From: an uncultured Bacteroidales bacterium
GTDB lineage: Bacteria; Bacteroidota; Bacteroidia; Bacteroidales; UBA932
DNA: 17,774 nucleotides
Assembly (NCBI GenBank): GCA_945983015.1
Contig: CAMFSN010000022.1
Location: 1-17,774, forward strand
Direction: 5' to 3'
Below, piece by piece: positions 5,195 through 12,889 of the stretch. A model generated the notes under the pieces. It was not told where the DNA came from, made no database searches, and saw only the letters and a list, made by a program, of their open reading frames with translations. The position numbers and the translations under genes were made by a program. Position 1 is the stretch's first letter; each line of letters begins with the position of its first letter.

Positions 5195-8145
5195 TGAAAA
5201 ACACTCAGAGTCAGGACCAGCTTATGATCAGAAGAATACGGCAGATACTTCTGATCTGTAACAATTACGACAATTTCTCCCTGGAGGAGGACGGCCACAT
5301 AGAAAGCCGTATCCAAGCAGAGTATGCCGACCTGTCTCTGAGCAATCCTCCTTCCTTCGAAAGGGCCGAGTCCACCAAGGATGCCCTCGAATTGATGAAA
5401 AGTCAGAGATTCGACCTCATCATCACTATGTATAACGTAGGTGAGATGGACGTATTCGAGTTCTCCGAGAAGGCCAAAAGCCTCAGTCCCGACACCCCTA
5501 TAGTCCTGCTGAGCTCCTACTCCAAGGAGATTTACCGGCACATCAAGGAGAGAGAAAACAGCCATATAGACTATACTTTCTGGTGGAATAACAACACCGA
5601 GCTCATCATCGCCATAATCAAACTCCTGGAAGACAGCCTGAACGCCGACCACGACATATTGGAGATGGGAGTGAGGGCCATACTGTTGGTGGAAGATTCG
5701 GTGCGATACTACTCCACCTACCTGCCCCTGCTCTATATGCTGGTGCTCCAGCAGAACCGGAAAGCCATCAAGGACGCCCTCAACGAACAGCAGCAGTATA
5801 TGCGAAAAAGGGCAAGGCCTAAGATTCTGATGGCCAGATCCTATGACGAAGCCGTAGATTACTATGAGAAATACCGCTCTAACATACTGGGAGTCATCTC
5901 CGACATAGGTTTCGTCCTGCACAAGGGAGATCCAGCCGAAAGCGAGAAGAGCGACGCGGGAGTGGACCTCTGCCGACTGGTCAAGGCGGATGACCCGACT
6001 ATGCCCTTCCTAATGCAATCCTCCCAGGAGAATATGAGATGCGTGGCGGAGCAACTCGGAGTAGGTTTCATAAAGAAGACCTCCAAGACCCTCACCCACG
6101 ACGTAAGCGAATACATTGGCCGAGAATTCGGCTTCGGAGATTTCGTACTGACTGACCCGAACACAGGAGAGGAGATAGACAGGGCCACCGACCTGCAAGA
6201 ATTCGAGAAGATCATCGCCGAAATCTCAGACGAGAATTTCCGCAAACTCTCCGAAAGGAATTACATCTCCCGTTGGCTTTACGGAAGAGGCATCTTCTCC
6301 ATAGGAGACCTCTTCAGGCCTATAGTAATAGGCAAAGACACCGACGTGTCCAAAGTCCGAGAGATGAATGTCAAGGCCATACACGACTACCGCATCAACC
6401 AGGGCCTGGGAGTCGTGGCCCGCTTCGACCCTGCCAGCTATAACGACACCATCTGGTTCGCAAGGCTGGGCGAGGGTTCTCTGGGAGGCAAAGCCAGAGG
6501 ATTGGCTTTTCTGAACCATATACTTCAGAAATACAATCTTTACGACAAGTGGGAAGACCTTAGGGTTCTGGTTCCAAGGACCTTGGTCATCACCAGCGAA
6601 TACTTCGACCGCTTCATTCTGGACAACGGCTTGCAGTATGTCATCAACTCCGAACTCTCCGACGAGGAGATACTCTCGGAATTCGTGGCATCCACCCTGC
6701 CTTCAGATCTGACCGAAGCCCTTCGCATCTTTATCCGCAATGTGCGCACGCCTCTCGCCGTCAGGTCCTCATCCAAACTGGAAGACTCTTACTATCAACC
6801 ATTTGCCGGAGTCTATTCCACCTATATGATTCCTCACACCGAGAACGAAGACCAAGAGCTCAGACTCCTGTCCAAGGCCATCAAGAGCGTCTATGCCTCA
6901 GTGTACTTTGCCTCTTCCAGAGGCTATATAGCCTCCACTGCCAATGTCCTTTCAGAGGAAAAGATGGCCATAGTGCTCCAGGAGATCTGCGGCAGCGAGG
7001 ACCAGGGCTACTTCTTCCCTACCCTGTCCGGAGTCGCACGTTCGGTGAACTACTATCCTACGGGATATGAACAGCCGGAAGACGGCGTGGTGAAATTGGC
7101 CTTCGGACTGGGAAAGGCCGTGGTGGATGGAGAGCAGGTGCTGCGCTTCTCGCCCCGATACCCGAAAAATGTCCTGCAAACCTCTACCCCCGAACTGACG
7201 ATGAAGGAAACACAGCAGATAATGTATGCCCTGAACCTGCAGGCCGACAAGTTCAAAACCTCGGTGGATGACGCGGTGAACCTGGAAAGCATAAGCATTA
7301 GAGACTGTAACAAATTCCGGAATTTCAAGAAAGTGGTCTCCACCTGGGATTACGAGAATATGCGTATGGTGGACTCGCCTTTTCCAAAGGGCCCGAAGTT
7401 CGTCAGTTTCGCCCATATCCTCAAATATAACACCTTCCCCATCGCCGATATCTTAAACACTCTCCTGGAAATCACCCAGAAAGAAGTCAAGTGCGGAGTT
7501 GAGATAGAGTTTGCCGCCGACTTGGACAGGGCAGATGAGAGGGCCATCTTCAATGTCCTGCAGATAAGACCTATTTCCACAGACGGGCTGAACAGCGAGG
7601 TGAACTGGGATGAGATAGAGGAGAAAGTTTCGGAATCCAAAACCCTGCTTAGTTCTGACTGCGCCATAGGCCCGGGCTGGATTAAGGGGATAAGGCATAT
7701 CATCTACCTTCGAGCTGAAAACTTCGACATACTTAAAACCTCGGAGATGGCCAGGGAGTTGAGCAGATTAAACAGCCAGCTCAGGGAAGCGGGGAAAAGC
7801 TACGTGCTCATAGGTTTCGGTCGCTGGGGTTCCAGTATCCCATCCCTGGGAGTTCCCATACAGTGGGGAGACATCTCGGAAGCCAGGCTGATAGTGGAAT
7901 GCTGCCTTGAAGATTTCAGGGTAGAGCCAAGCCAAGGTTCCCACTTCTTCCAGAACCTGACCTCCTTCAACGCCGGCTATGCCAATGTCAACCCCTTCTC
8001 CCGTCCCACAGACTTCTGCGACTTCAAATATCTGGATGCTCTCCCTGCCCTTTACGAAAGCCCTCTGCTCCGTATGGTGGAACTTCCACAAGAGCTGAGC
8101 ATCTGCTCTGACGGAAGAAAGGGACGCGCCTTAGTTCTGGTATAA
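5191..8145 (+). CDS. Double receiver-like / PEP-synthase-type ATP-grasp (PPDK_N) protein
   Basis: A 984-residue soluble protein. Residues about 15-148 form a receiver-like fold in which the phospho-acceptor position is methionine (FDLIITM, M80), so it should be inactive. Residues about 162-310 form a second receiver with E168/D169, D238 in VISDIGF as acceptor, S277/S278 and K295, plus an insertion after the first strand, so it could be phosphorylated. After a linker comes a PPDK_N/PEP-synthase ATP-binding domain: GEGSLGGKARGLAFL (427-441), PRTLVITSEYFDRF, AVRSSSKLED (523-532), FAGVYST, ending at LQIRPI near 795. Normal PEP synthases then carry a phospho-histidine domain and a PEP/pyruvate barrel; both are absent. 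Instead the tail has GFGRWGSS (875-882) and SQGSHFFQNLTSF (914-926). Databases may label such proteins PEP synthase, but that activity is unlikely. Start ATG overlaps the gdhA stop by four bases. Confidence 0.88.
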   Translation: MMKNTQSQDQLMIRRIRQILLICNNYDNFSLEEDGHIESRIQAEYADLSLSNPPSFERAESTKDALELMKSQRFDLIITMYNVGEMDVFEFSEKAKSLSPDTPIVLLSSYSKEIYRHIKERENSHIDYTFWWNNNTELIIAIIKLLEDSLNADHDILEMGVRAILLVEDSVRYYSTYLPLLYMLVLQQNRKAIKDALNEQQQYMRKRARPKILMARSYDEAVDYYEKYRSNILGVISDIGFVLHKGDPAESEKSDAGVDLCRLVKADDPTMPFLMQSSQENMRCVAEQLGVGFIKKTSKTLTHDVSEYIGREFGFGDFVLTDPNTGEEIDRATDLQEFEKIIAEISDENFRKLSERNYISRWLYGRGIFSIGDLFRPIVIGKDTDVSKVREMNVKAIHDYRINQGLGVVARFDPASYNDTIWFARLGEGSLGGKARGLAFLNHILQKYNLYDKWEDLRVLVPRTLVITSEYFDRFILDNGLQYVINSELSDEEILSEFVASTLPSDLTEALRIFIRNVRTPLAVRSSSKLEDSYYQPFAGVYSTYMIPHTENEDQELRLLSKAIKSVYASVYFASSRGYIASTANVLSEEKMAIVLQEICGSEDQGYFFPTLSGVARSVNYYPTGYEQPEDGVVKLAFGLGKAVVDGEQVLRFSPRYPKNVLQTSTPELTMKETQQIMYALNLQADKFKTSVDDAVNLESISIRDCNKFRNFKKVVSTWDYENMRMVDSPFPKGPKFVSFAHILKYNTFPIADILNTLLEITQKEVKCGVEIEFAADLDRADERAIFNVLQIRPISTDGLNSEVNWDEIEEKVSESKTLLSSDCAIGPGWIKGIRHIIYLRAENFDILKTSEMARELSRLNSQLREAGKSYVLIGFGRWGSSIPSLGVPIQWGDISEARLIVECCLEDFRVEPSQGSHFFQNLTSFNAGYANVNPFSRPTDFCDFKYLDALPALYESPLLRMVELPQELSICSDGRKGRALVLV

Positions 8146-8158
8146 TCCCAGAGTTTTT
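8133..8158 (+). terminator. Weak intrinsic-terminator-like hairpin
   Basis: TCTGG (8136-8140) pairs with CCAGA (8148-8152) around a seven-base loop that contains the stop codon of the upstream gene. Two G-T pairs and an A-T pair can lengthen the stem outward, and five T residues follow at 8154-8158. The stem is short, so termination would be partial at best. Its position between the end of the gdhA-linked operon and the cdaA promoter element fits a transcript boundary. Confidence 0.35.
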
Positions 8159-8160
8159 AT

Positions 8161-8168
8161 TAAATTTG
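8161..8168 (+). promoter_or_regulatory. Bacteroidota -7 promoter element for cdaA
   Basis: TAAATTTG is a perfect TAnnTTTG match located six bases before the cdaA ATG at 8175, the same element and spacing seen before tsaE. It overlaps an in-frame TTG at 8166, which argues against that codon as the start. It probably drives the long downstream run of genes. Confidence 0.5.
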
Positions 8169-8174
8169 TGCGAA

Positions 8175-8993
8175 ATGAATATCGCGCTGATGAACATAGG
8201 CTTTCTACGCATTACCATCGTGGACGTGTTAGACATTCTGATGGTAGCTGCAGTGATATATATAGCCTTCAAATGGATTAAAGGCTCAGCGGCATTTAAC
8301 ATCTTCATAGCCATTCTGTCCCTGCTGCTGCTCAGGTTTCTGGTAAATGTGATGAATATGAAGATGATGTCAGCCCTTCTGGGCACTGTCATCGACATAG
8401 GTACAGTGGCCCTGGTGGTAATCTTCCAGCCGGAAATCCGCCGCTTCCTCTTCAACCTGGGAAGAAAGGCCTTTAACGGCAGGGATTCCCTGCTTAGAAA
8501 ATTCTTCAGACAAGACCCCACCGCACTCTCGGCCGTATCCATAGACGAAGTGGTGCAGGCCTGCTTCGAGATGGGCGAGCAGAAAGTCGGAGCCCTGATA
8601 GTAATTCCACACCAGGCTAGCCTGGAAGACATCATCTCCACCGGAGACATAGTTGACGCCCATATCAGCAAGAGACTGATAGAGAATATCTTCTTTAAGA
8701 ATTCCCCGCTTCACGACGGGGCTATGATCATAAATGAAGACAAGATAGTGGCAGCCAGATGCACCCTCCCCATCTCTGACAGAACAGACATTCCCGCCCG
8801 TTTCGGAATGAGGCATAAGGCGGCGATAGGTGTCAGTGAGAGATACGACGTCTCAGTCATAGTGGTCAGCGAGCAGACCGGCAGGATATCCTTCATCAGC
8901 GAAGGGAAAATCAGTCCGGTGGACAATGTTAACACCTTGAAACTCCTTATAAGCGATGACAAGAGCAAGAACGGAAGCGAAGATAGGCTTTGA
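8175..8993 (+). CDS. cdaA: Membrane-bound diadenylate cyclase CdaA (c-di-AMP synthase)
   Basis: A 272-residue protein of the CdaA/YbbP family, which joins two ATP molecules into cyclic di-AMP, a second messenger linked to osmotic and cell-wall homeostasis. Three hydrophobic segments (about residues 13-32, 38-58 and 66-85) anchor it in the inner membrane; they are followed by FQPEIRR and the DAC catalytic domain. GALIVI, the DGA motif (D181-G182-A183) and RCTLPIS are present. The second catalytic motif, normally RHR, reads R213-H214-K215 in FGMRHKAAIG. The start is ATG 8175; an upstream in-frame TTG at 8166 lies inside the promoter element and is rejected. The 3' end overlaps mutS2 by 38 bases, and no regulator gene such as cdaR is adjacent. 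Confidence 0.93.
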   Translation: MNIALMNIGFLRITIVDVLDILMVAAVIYIAFKWIKGSAAFNIFIAILSLLLLRFLVNVMNMKMMSALLGTVIDIGTVALVVIFQPEIRRFLFNLGRKAFNGRDSLLRKFFRQDPTALSAVSIDEVVQACFEMGEQKVGALIVIPHQASLEDIISTGDIVDAHISKRLIENIFFKNSPLHDGAMIINEDKIVAARCTLPISDRTDIPARFGMRHKAAIGVSERYDVSVIVVSEQTGRISFISEGKISPVDNVNTLKLLISDDKSKNGSEDRL

Positions 8994-11433
8994 TAAGGTA
9001 CGAGACTTAATCTCAGACAGGTGTCAGACCGATTATGCCACCAAAAGAGTGGCGGACGAGGAGTTTTCCACAGACCCCAAAGAGATTAGACAGAGGCTTG
9101 CCCTAACGGACGAGATGCGTCTGATTCTAATGTTCGAGGACTCCTTCCCCCTAACAGGCTACATAGACAGCCTGCCCTTTCTCAAATCCCTGGAAAAAGA
9201 GGGGAGTTGCATCGACCTCATATCCTTAGGCAAACTCAGCACCCTGCTGGAGATATCCAGGAAGCTGAATAACTTCTTCTCCTCCATAAAGGACGGGGTC
9301 TATCCCCTGCTGGAGAAGAAAGTGTCCCACCTGGCAATCTTTCCCGAAATAAGAAGACGCCTTGAAAATATAATAGACAAATACGGCGAGATCAAGGACT
9401 CCGCCTCCCCAGAGCTCCTCCACCTGAGAGGAGAAATCAGAAGCAAGGAGGAATCTGTGGCGAAAAGAGCCGGAGCCATCCTGAGGAAAGCCCAGGACGA
9501 GGGAATCTCCGAGCCAGATTCTAACATTAACATCAGAGACGGCAAATTCCTGATTCCGGTAAACACTTCCCACAAGCGCAAGCTCTCCGGCTATGTCTAT
9601 GACTGCTCTTCCAGCGGCAAGACCACCTTCATCGAGCCCACGGAGATAGTGGAACTCGAAAACGAAATCATAGAACTGCGTTTCCGCGAATCCGAGGAGA
9701 TACAGCGAATCCTCTTCGCCTTTACGGAATTTCTGCGCCCTTATCTCCCTGAGCTTGAGGCCAATTCCGAACTTATCGGAGAGCTGGACTTCCTGCTTGC
9801 CAAGGCCAATGTCGCCCTGGACTTTGTCGCGGGAATGCCTGTCATATCTTCGGACGGCAGCCTCTCCCTTAGGAAAGCCCGCCACCCATTGCTGGAAAAG
9901 AGCCTGAAAAAAGAAGGGAAAAGTATCTCCGCCCTCAGTGTAAACCTGAATCCGGACAAAAGGATACTGCTTATCTCCGGACCTAATGCCGGAGGCAAAT
10001 CCGTCTGCCTGAAGACAGTGGGCCTGCTGCAGTATATGTTCCAATGGGGTATGCTCATCCCTACTTCCGAGAGTTCTGAACTGCCCATTTTCGACAGACT
10101 TGAGGTCTGCATAGGAGACGACCAGTCCCTGGAAAACGACCTCAGCACCTACAGCTCTTTCCTTCTGGATATGAAACAGATGCTCAAGGACAGCGACGAG
10201 AGGACTCTGATTCTCATAGACGAGTTCGGCTCCGGAACGGAGCCCGCAGCGGGCGGAGCGATAGCCGAAGCCCTGCTCGCAGAATTCGACCGGAAGGGCT
10301 GCTACGGGGTTATCACCACTCACTACACGAATCTGAAGCTATACGCCTCCAGGCCGGACACTCATGTAATCAACGGGGCGATGCTCTACGACAGCTCGAA
10401 GATAGCCCCGCTGTTCCAACTCGAAATCGGAATGCCAGGGAATTCATTCGCATTTGAATTGGCCCGAAAAATGGGACTGCCGGAACAGCTGGTGAAAGAC
10501 GCGGAAAGCAGGGCCGGAGAAGAATTCGTGGATATGGAAAGGACTCTGCGCAGGATAGTCAAGGGACGCAGGGTACTGGACGAAAAGATAAAGAAAGTCA
10601 AAAATGCCGACAAGACCCTGGAAGGCCTTACGGAGAAATATCAGCAGGAGCTCGAAGACATACAGCAGCAGAAAAAACAGATTCTCGAGGAGGCGAAAAG
10701 AGAAGCCGAAGACATAGTCAAGGGGGCTAACCGACAGGTAGAAAAGACCATAAGGGACATACGAAAAAGTCAGGCGGACAAGGAAAAGACCAAAGAGGCC
10801 AGAAGCGAGCTTCAGGGATTCATCCAGGCTTTGGGAGACAGCAAGCTTCAGCAGCAGAAAACTCACGACGAGTATATAAACAAGAAGATTGAGCAGCTGA
10901 ACAAGCATAAGAAAAAGAGCAAGACTCCGGATAAGAGTCGAGAAGAAGAATTCCGCTCGGCGCCGCTTAAACTTGGGGAAAAAGTTCGGATAAAATCGAA
11001 CGGAATGGTAGGAGAAGTGGTTATGGTCTCTACCAAGGAGGTCAAGGTGGTGATAGGAAGCGTGTCCAGCATAATGACTCCGGACAAGCTGGAAAGGATT
11101 TCCTCCAATGAATTCAAACAGGCCTCCAAGAAGACATCAGCTCCGGTATATGAAAAAGTAGATCCGGCTATCAGGGCCAGAAAGCTGAATTTCTCCCCAG
11201 AGATAGACATCAGAGGCGAAAGGCTTCAATCTGCCCTGGACATCATCTGCCACTATGTGGACGATGCCATAATGCTGGGAGTAAGTCCGGTGAGAATCAT
11301 ACACGGGAAAGGTTCCGGAATTCTGCACGAGGAATTGCAGAAATACCTCCGGACGGTGCCTGGAGTAAAAGAAGTCCGAGACGAAGACATCAGACAGGGA
11401 GGAAGTGGAGTGACAATTGTAACATTGGAATAA
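8956..11433 (+). CDS. mutS2: MutS2 family DNA/ribosome-associated ATPase with Smr domain
   Basis: An 825-residue MutS2 protein, close to the usual 780-830. The N-terminal core and clamp-like helices are followed by the ABC ATPase with Walker A GPNAGGKS (342-349), STYSSFLLDMKQM and Walker B LILIDEFGSG (D422, E423), then TTHY. Residues about 530-655 are lysine/glutamate-rich and probably coiled coil. GEKVRIKSNGMVGEVV resembles a KOW-like strand. The C-terminal Smr nuclease domain (about 748-825) has IDIRGERL, where LDLRG is commoner, and HGKGSG at 783-788. It lacks the mismatch-recognition domain of MutS. Known roles of the family are suppression of recombination and rescue of collided ribosomes; which applies here cannot be told. 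The start codon lies inside cdaA; yraN begins three bases after the stop. Confidence 0.96.
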   Translation: MTRARTEAKIGFDKVRDLISDRCQTDYATKRVADEEFSTDPKEIRQRLALTDEMRLILMFEDSFPLTGYIDSLPFLKSLEKEGSCIDLISLGKLSTLLEISRKLNNFFSSIKDGVYPLLEKKVSHLAIFPEIRRRLENIIDKYGEIKDSASPELLHLRGEIRSKEESVAKRAGAILRKAQDEGISEPDSNINIRDGKFLIPVNTSHKRKLSGYVYDCSSSGKTTFIEPTEIVELENEIIELRFRESEEIQRILFAFTEFLRPYLPELEANSELIGELDFLLAKANVALDFVAGMPVISSDGSLSLRKARHPLLEKSLKKEGKSISALSVNLNPDKRILLISGPNAGGKSVCLKTVGLLQYMFQWGMLIPTSESSELPIFDRLEVCIGDDQSLENDLSTYSSFLLDMKQMLKDSDERTLILIDEFGSGTEPAAGGAIAEALLAEFDRKGCYGVITTHYTNLKLYASRPDTHVINGAMLYDSSKIAPLFQLEIGMPGNSFAFELARKMGLPEQLVKDAESRAGEEFVDMERTLRRIVKGRRVLDEKIKKVKNADKTLEGLTEKYQQELEDIQQQKKQILEEAKREAEDIVKGANRQVEKTIRDIRKSQADKEKTKEARSELQGFIQALGDSKLQQQKTHDEYINKKIEQLNKHKKKSKTPDKSREEEFRSAPLKLGEKVRIKSNGMVGEVVMVSTKEVKVVIGSVSSIMTPDKLERISSNEFKQASKKTSAPVYEKVDPAIRARKLNFSPEIDIRGERLQSALDIICHYVDDAIMLGVSPVRIIHGKGSGILHEELQKYLRTVPGVKEVRDEDIRQGGSGVTIVTLE

Positions 11434-11436
11434 TTT

Positions 11437-11820
11437 ATGAAGGATCAAAGGCAGATTGTGGGAAAGGAAGGTGAGAAGCAGGCCTGCCTTTACCTGGAGA
11501 GACTGGGGCATCGCATAGTGGCGAAGAACTGGAGAAGCGAACATAAAGAATTGGATATTATAAGTTTGACGGAAGGAGTGCTGCACGTGGTGGAAGTCAA
11601 GAGCCTGACGGCTCCCGTCCTGACGGAACCCCTTTCGAAGATAAATGCTAAGAAGATGAGGAATTTGGTGGCGGCTACCAATGCCTTTCTGAATTCTGAA
11701 GAAAGAAAAAGATTACCACAAGACCTGGAGGTCGTGTTCGATATCGTAAGCATAGTCTTTTTCGAAGACGAAACTAAGATAGAGTACTACCCTCAGGCAT
11801 ATATACCTACATATGTATAA
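11437..11820 (+). CDS. YraN family (UPF0102) endonuclease-like protein
   Basis: A 127-residue protein of the YraN/UPF0102 family, which has a restriction-endonuclease-like fold resembling Holliday-junction resolvases; its cellular role is unproven. Family features are GKEGEKQACLYLERLG at the N-terminus, NWRSEHKELDII with D40, and VVEVK with E53 and K55, which together form the nuclease-like acidic/lysine site. KINAKKMRNLVAA is the usual basic helix. Length is typical (about 115-130). It sits three bases after mutS2, consistent with a DNA-processing link, and overlaps the next gene by eight bases. No signal peptide or membrane segment is visible. Confidence 0.9.
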   Translation: MKDQRQIVGKEGEKQACLYLERLGHRIVAKNWRSEHKELDIISLTEGVLHVVEVKSLTAPVLTEPLSKINAKKMRNLVAATNAFLNSEERKRLPQDLEVVFDIVSIVFFEDETKIEYYPQAYIPTYV

Positions 11821-12886
11821 CACACAAAACAATTACTATTGCGTCATTATGGCAGGTGGACTGGGAACCCGATTCTGGCCCATCAGCAAGAAGGCTATGC
11901 CTAAACAATTCCTGGACCCGAACGGCTCCGGAAGCAGCCTGCTCCGTCAGACATACGACAGAATGGCGCGACTCATAAAAGCTGAGAACATTATCGTGAG
12001 CACCCTAAGGGAATATCACGATATTGTGAAAGAACAGATTCCTGAAATCCCTGAAGAGAATATTCTCCTGGAGATTTATAACAGGAACACTGCGCCTTGC
12101 ATCACTTTCGCCGCAAATGCTATCCTGCAACGCGAACCCAAGGCTGTGATGGTAGCCTGTCCTGCCGATCACTTGATAGAAAACAATGACGATTTCGAGA
12201 ATGCCATTAAAAAGGCCCTCGAATACGCGGAACAAAACGATGAATTGATTACCTTAGGCATAATGCCTACCCGAGCCGATGTCAACTTTGGATACATCCA
12301 GGTGGCAGGAGGCAGCAAGGCCATAGCCAGAGGTGAAGTTACCAAAGTTAAAACCTTTACCGAAAAACCGAGCAAGGAGATAGCTGAATTGTTCATAAAC
12401 AGTGGAGAATTCCTCTGGAACTCAGGTATTTTCGTCTGGAAAGCCTCTCTGATACTCGAAGAGATCAAGACCTATGCCCCACAGATCTCAGACCTGTGGC
12501 AAGGCAGTTCAGAACTGGAAAAATTCTACGGAGACTGTCCGAGAGTATCCATAGACTACGCCGTAATGGAAAACACCGAAAGGGCTTCCGTTATACCTGC
12601 CCGCTTCAAATGGGCGGATATGGGAAACTGGAACTCTCTCTTCGAACTCCTGCCGAAAGACCAGGACGGAAATGCGGCAAAGAATTGCTCCCACCGCCTG
12701 TTCAAGGACGACTCGGGACTGCTATGCATCCAGCAGGATAAAGGCAAATTGGTAGCTGTCAAGGGATTGAAAGATTATATGATAATCGACACCCCTGACG
12801 CCCTTCTGATATGTCCTCGAGAAGATTCCCAGATTCAGGATCTGCTCTCGGAGCTGGCTATGCCGCAATACGAAGAATACAGATAA
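11813..12886 (+). CDS. manC: Mannose-1-phosphate guanylyltransferase
   Basis: A 357-residue nucleotidyltransferase predicted to make GDP-mannose from GTP and mannose 1-phosphate for cell-surface glycans. The N-terminal pyrophosphorylase signature MAGGLGTRFWPIS (from residue 13) and MPKQFL bind nucleotide. VACPADHLI, FTEKP, LWNSGIFVWKA and SIDYAVMENTERASVIPARFKWADMGNW are typical of the GMP-specific family. The length matches the single-domain enzyme; the C-terminal phosphomannose isomerase cupin domain of longer ManC proteins is absent. The start codon overlaps the end of yraN by eight bases, and the aspartokinase gene starts three bases after its stop, so it appears to be a passenger in this transcript rather than part of a glycan gene cluster. 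Confidence 0.94.
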   Translation: MYNTQNNYYCVIMAGGLGTRFWPISKKAMPKQFLDPNGSGSSLLRQTYDRMARLIKAENIIVSTLREYHDIVKEQIPEIPEENILLEIYNRNTAPCITFAANAILQREPKAVMVACPADHLIENNDDFENAIKKALEYAEQNDELITLGIMPTRADVNFGYIQVAGGSKAIARGEVTKVKTFTEKPSKEIAELFINSGEFLWNSGIFVWKASLILEEIKTYAPQISDLWQGSSELEKFYGDCPRVSIDYAVMENTERASVIPARFKWADMGNWNSLFELLPKDQDGNAAKNCSHRLFKDDSGLLCIQQDKGKLVAVKGLKDYMIIDTPDALLICPREDSQIQDLLSELAMPQYEEYR

Positions 12887-12889
12887 ACT

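Noticed and set aside
5179..5922. 247-codon minus-strand open frame opposite the receiver domains
   Set aside because: Shadow of the plus-strand gene; low-complexity translation without family features, and it overlaps two well-supported genes.
5191..8145. Annotation as phosphoenolpyruvate synthase (ppsA)
   Set aside because: Only the ATP-binding domain is shared; the phospho-histidine and PEP/pyruvate domains are missing and two receiver domains precede it.
8141..8146. TATAAT as a sigma-70-type -10 box
   Set aside because: No -35 partner at suitable distance, and it is made of the last codon and stop of the upstream gene; the Bacteroidota element at 8161 fits better.
8166..8174. TTG at 8166 as start codon of cdaA
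   Set aside because: The codon is part of the TAAATTTG promoter element, so it would not be in the transcript; ATG 8175 is in frame.
9226..10323. 365-codon minus-strand open frame opposite mutS2
   Set aside because: It mirrors the mutS2 codon pattern, has no recognisable domain, and the plus strand encodes all conserved ATPase motifs.
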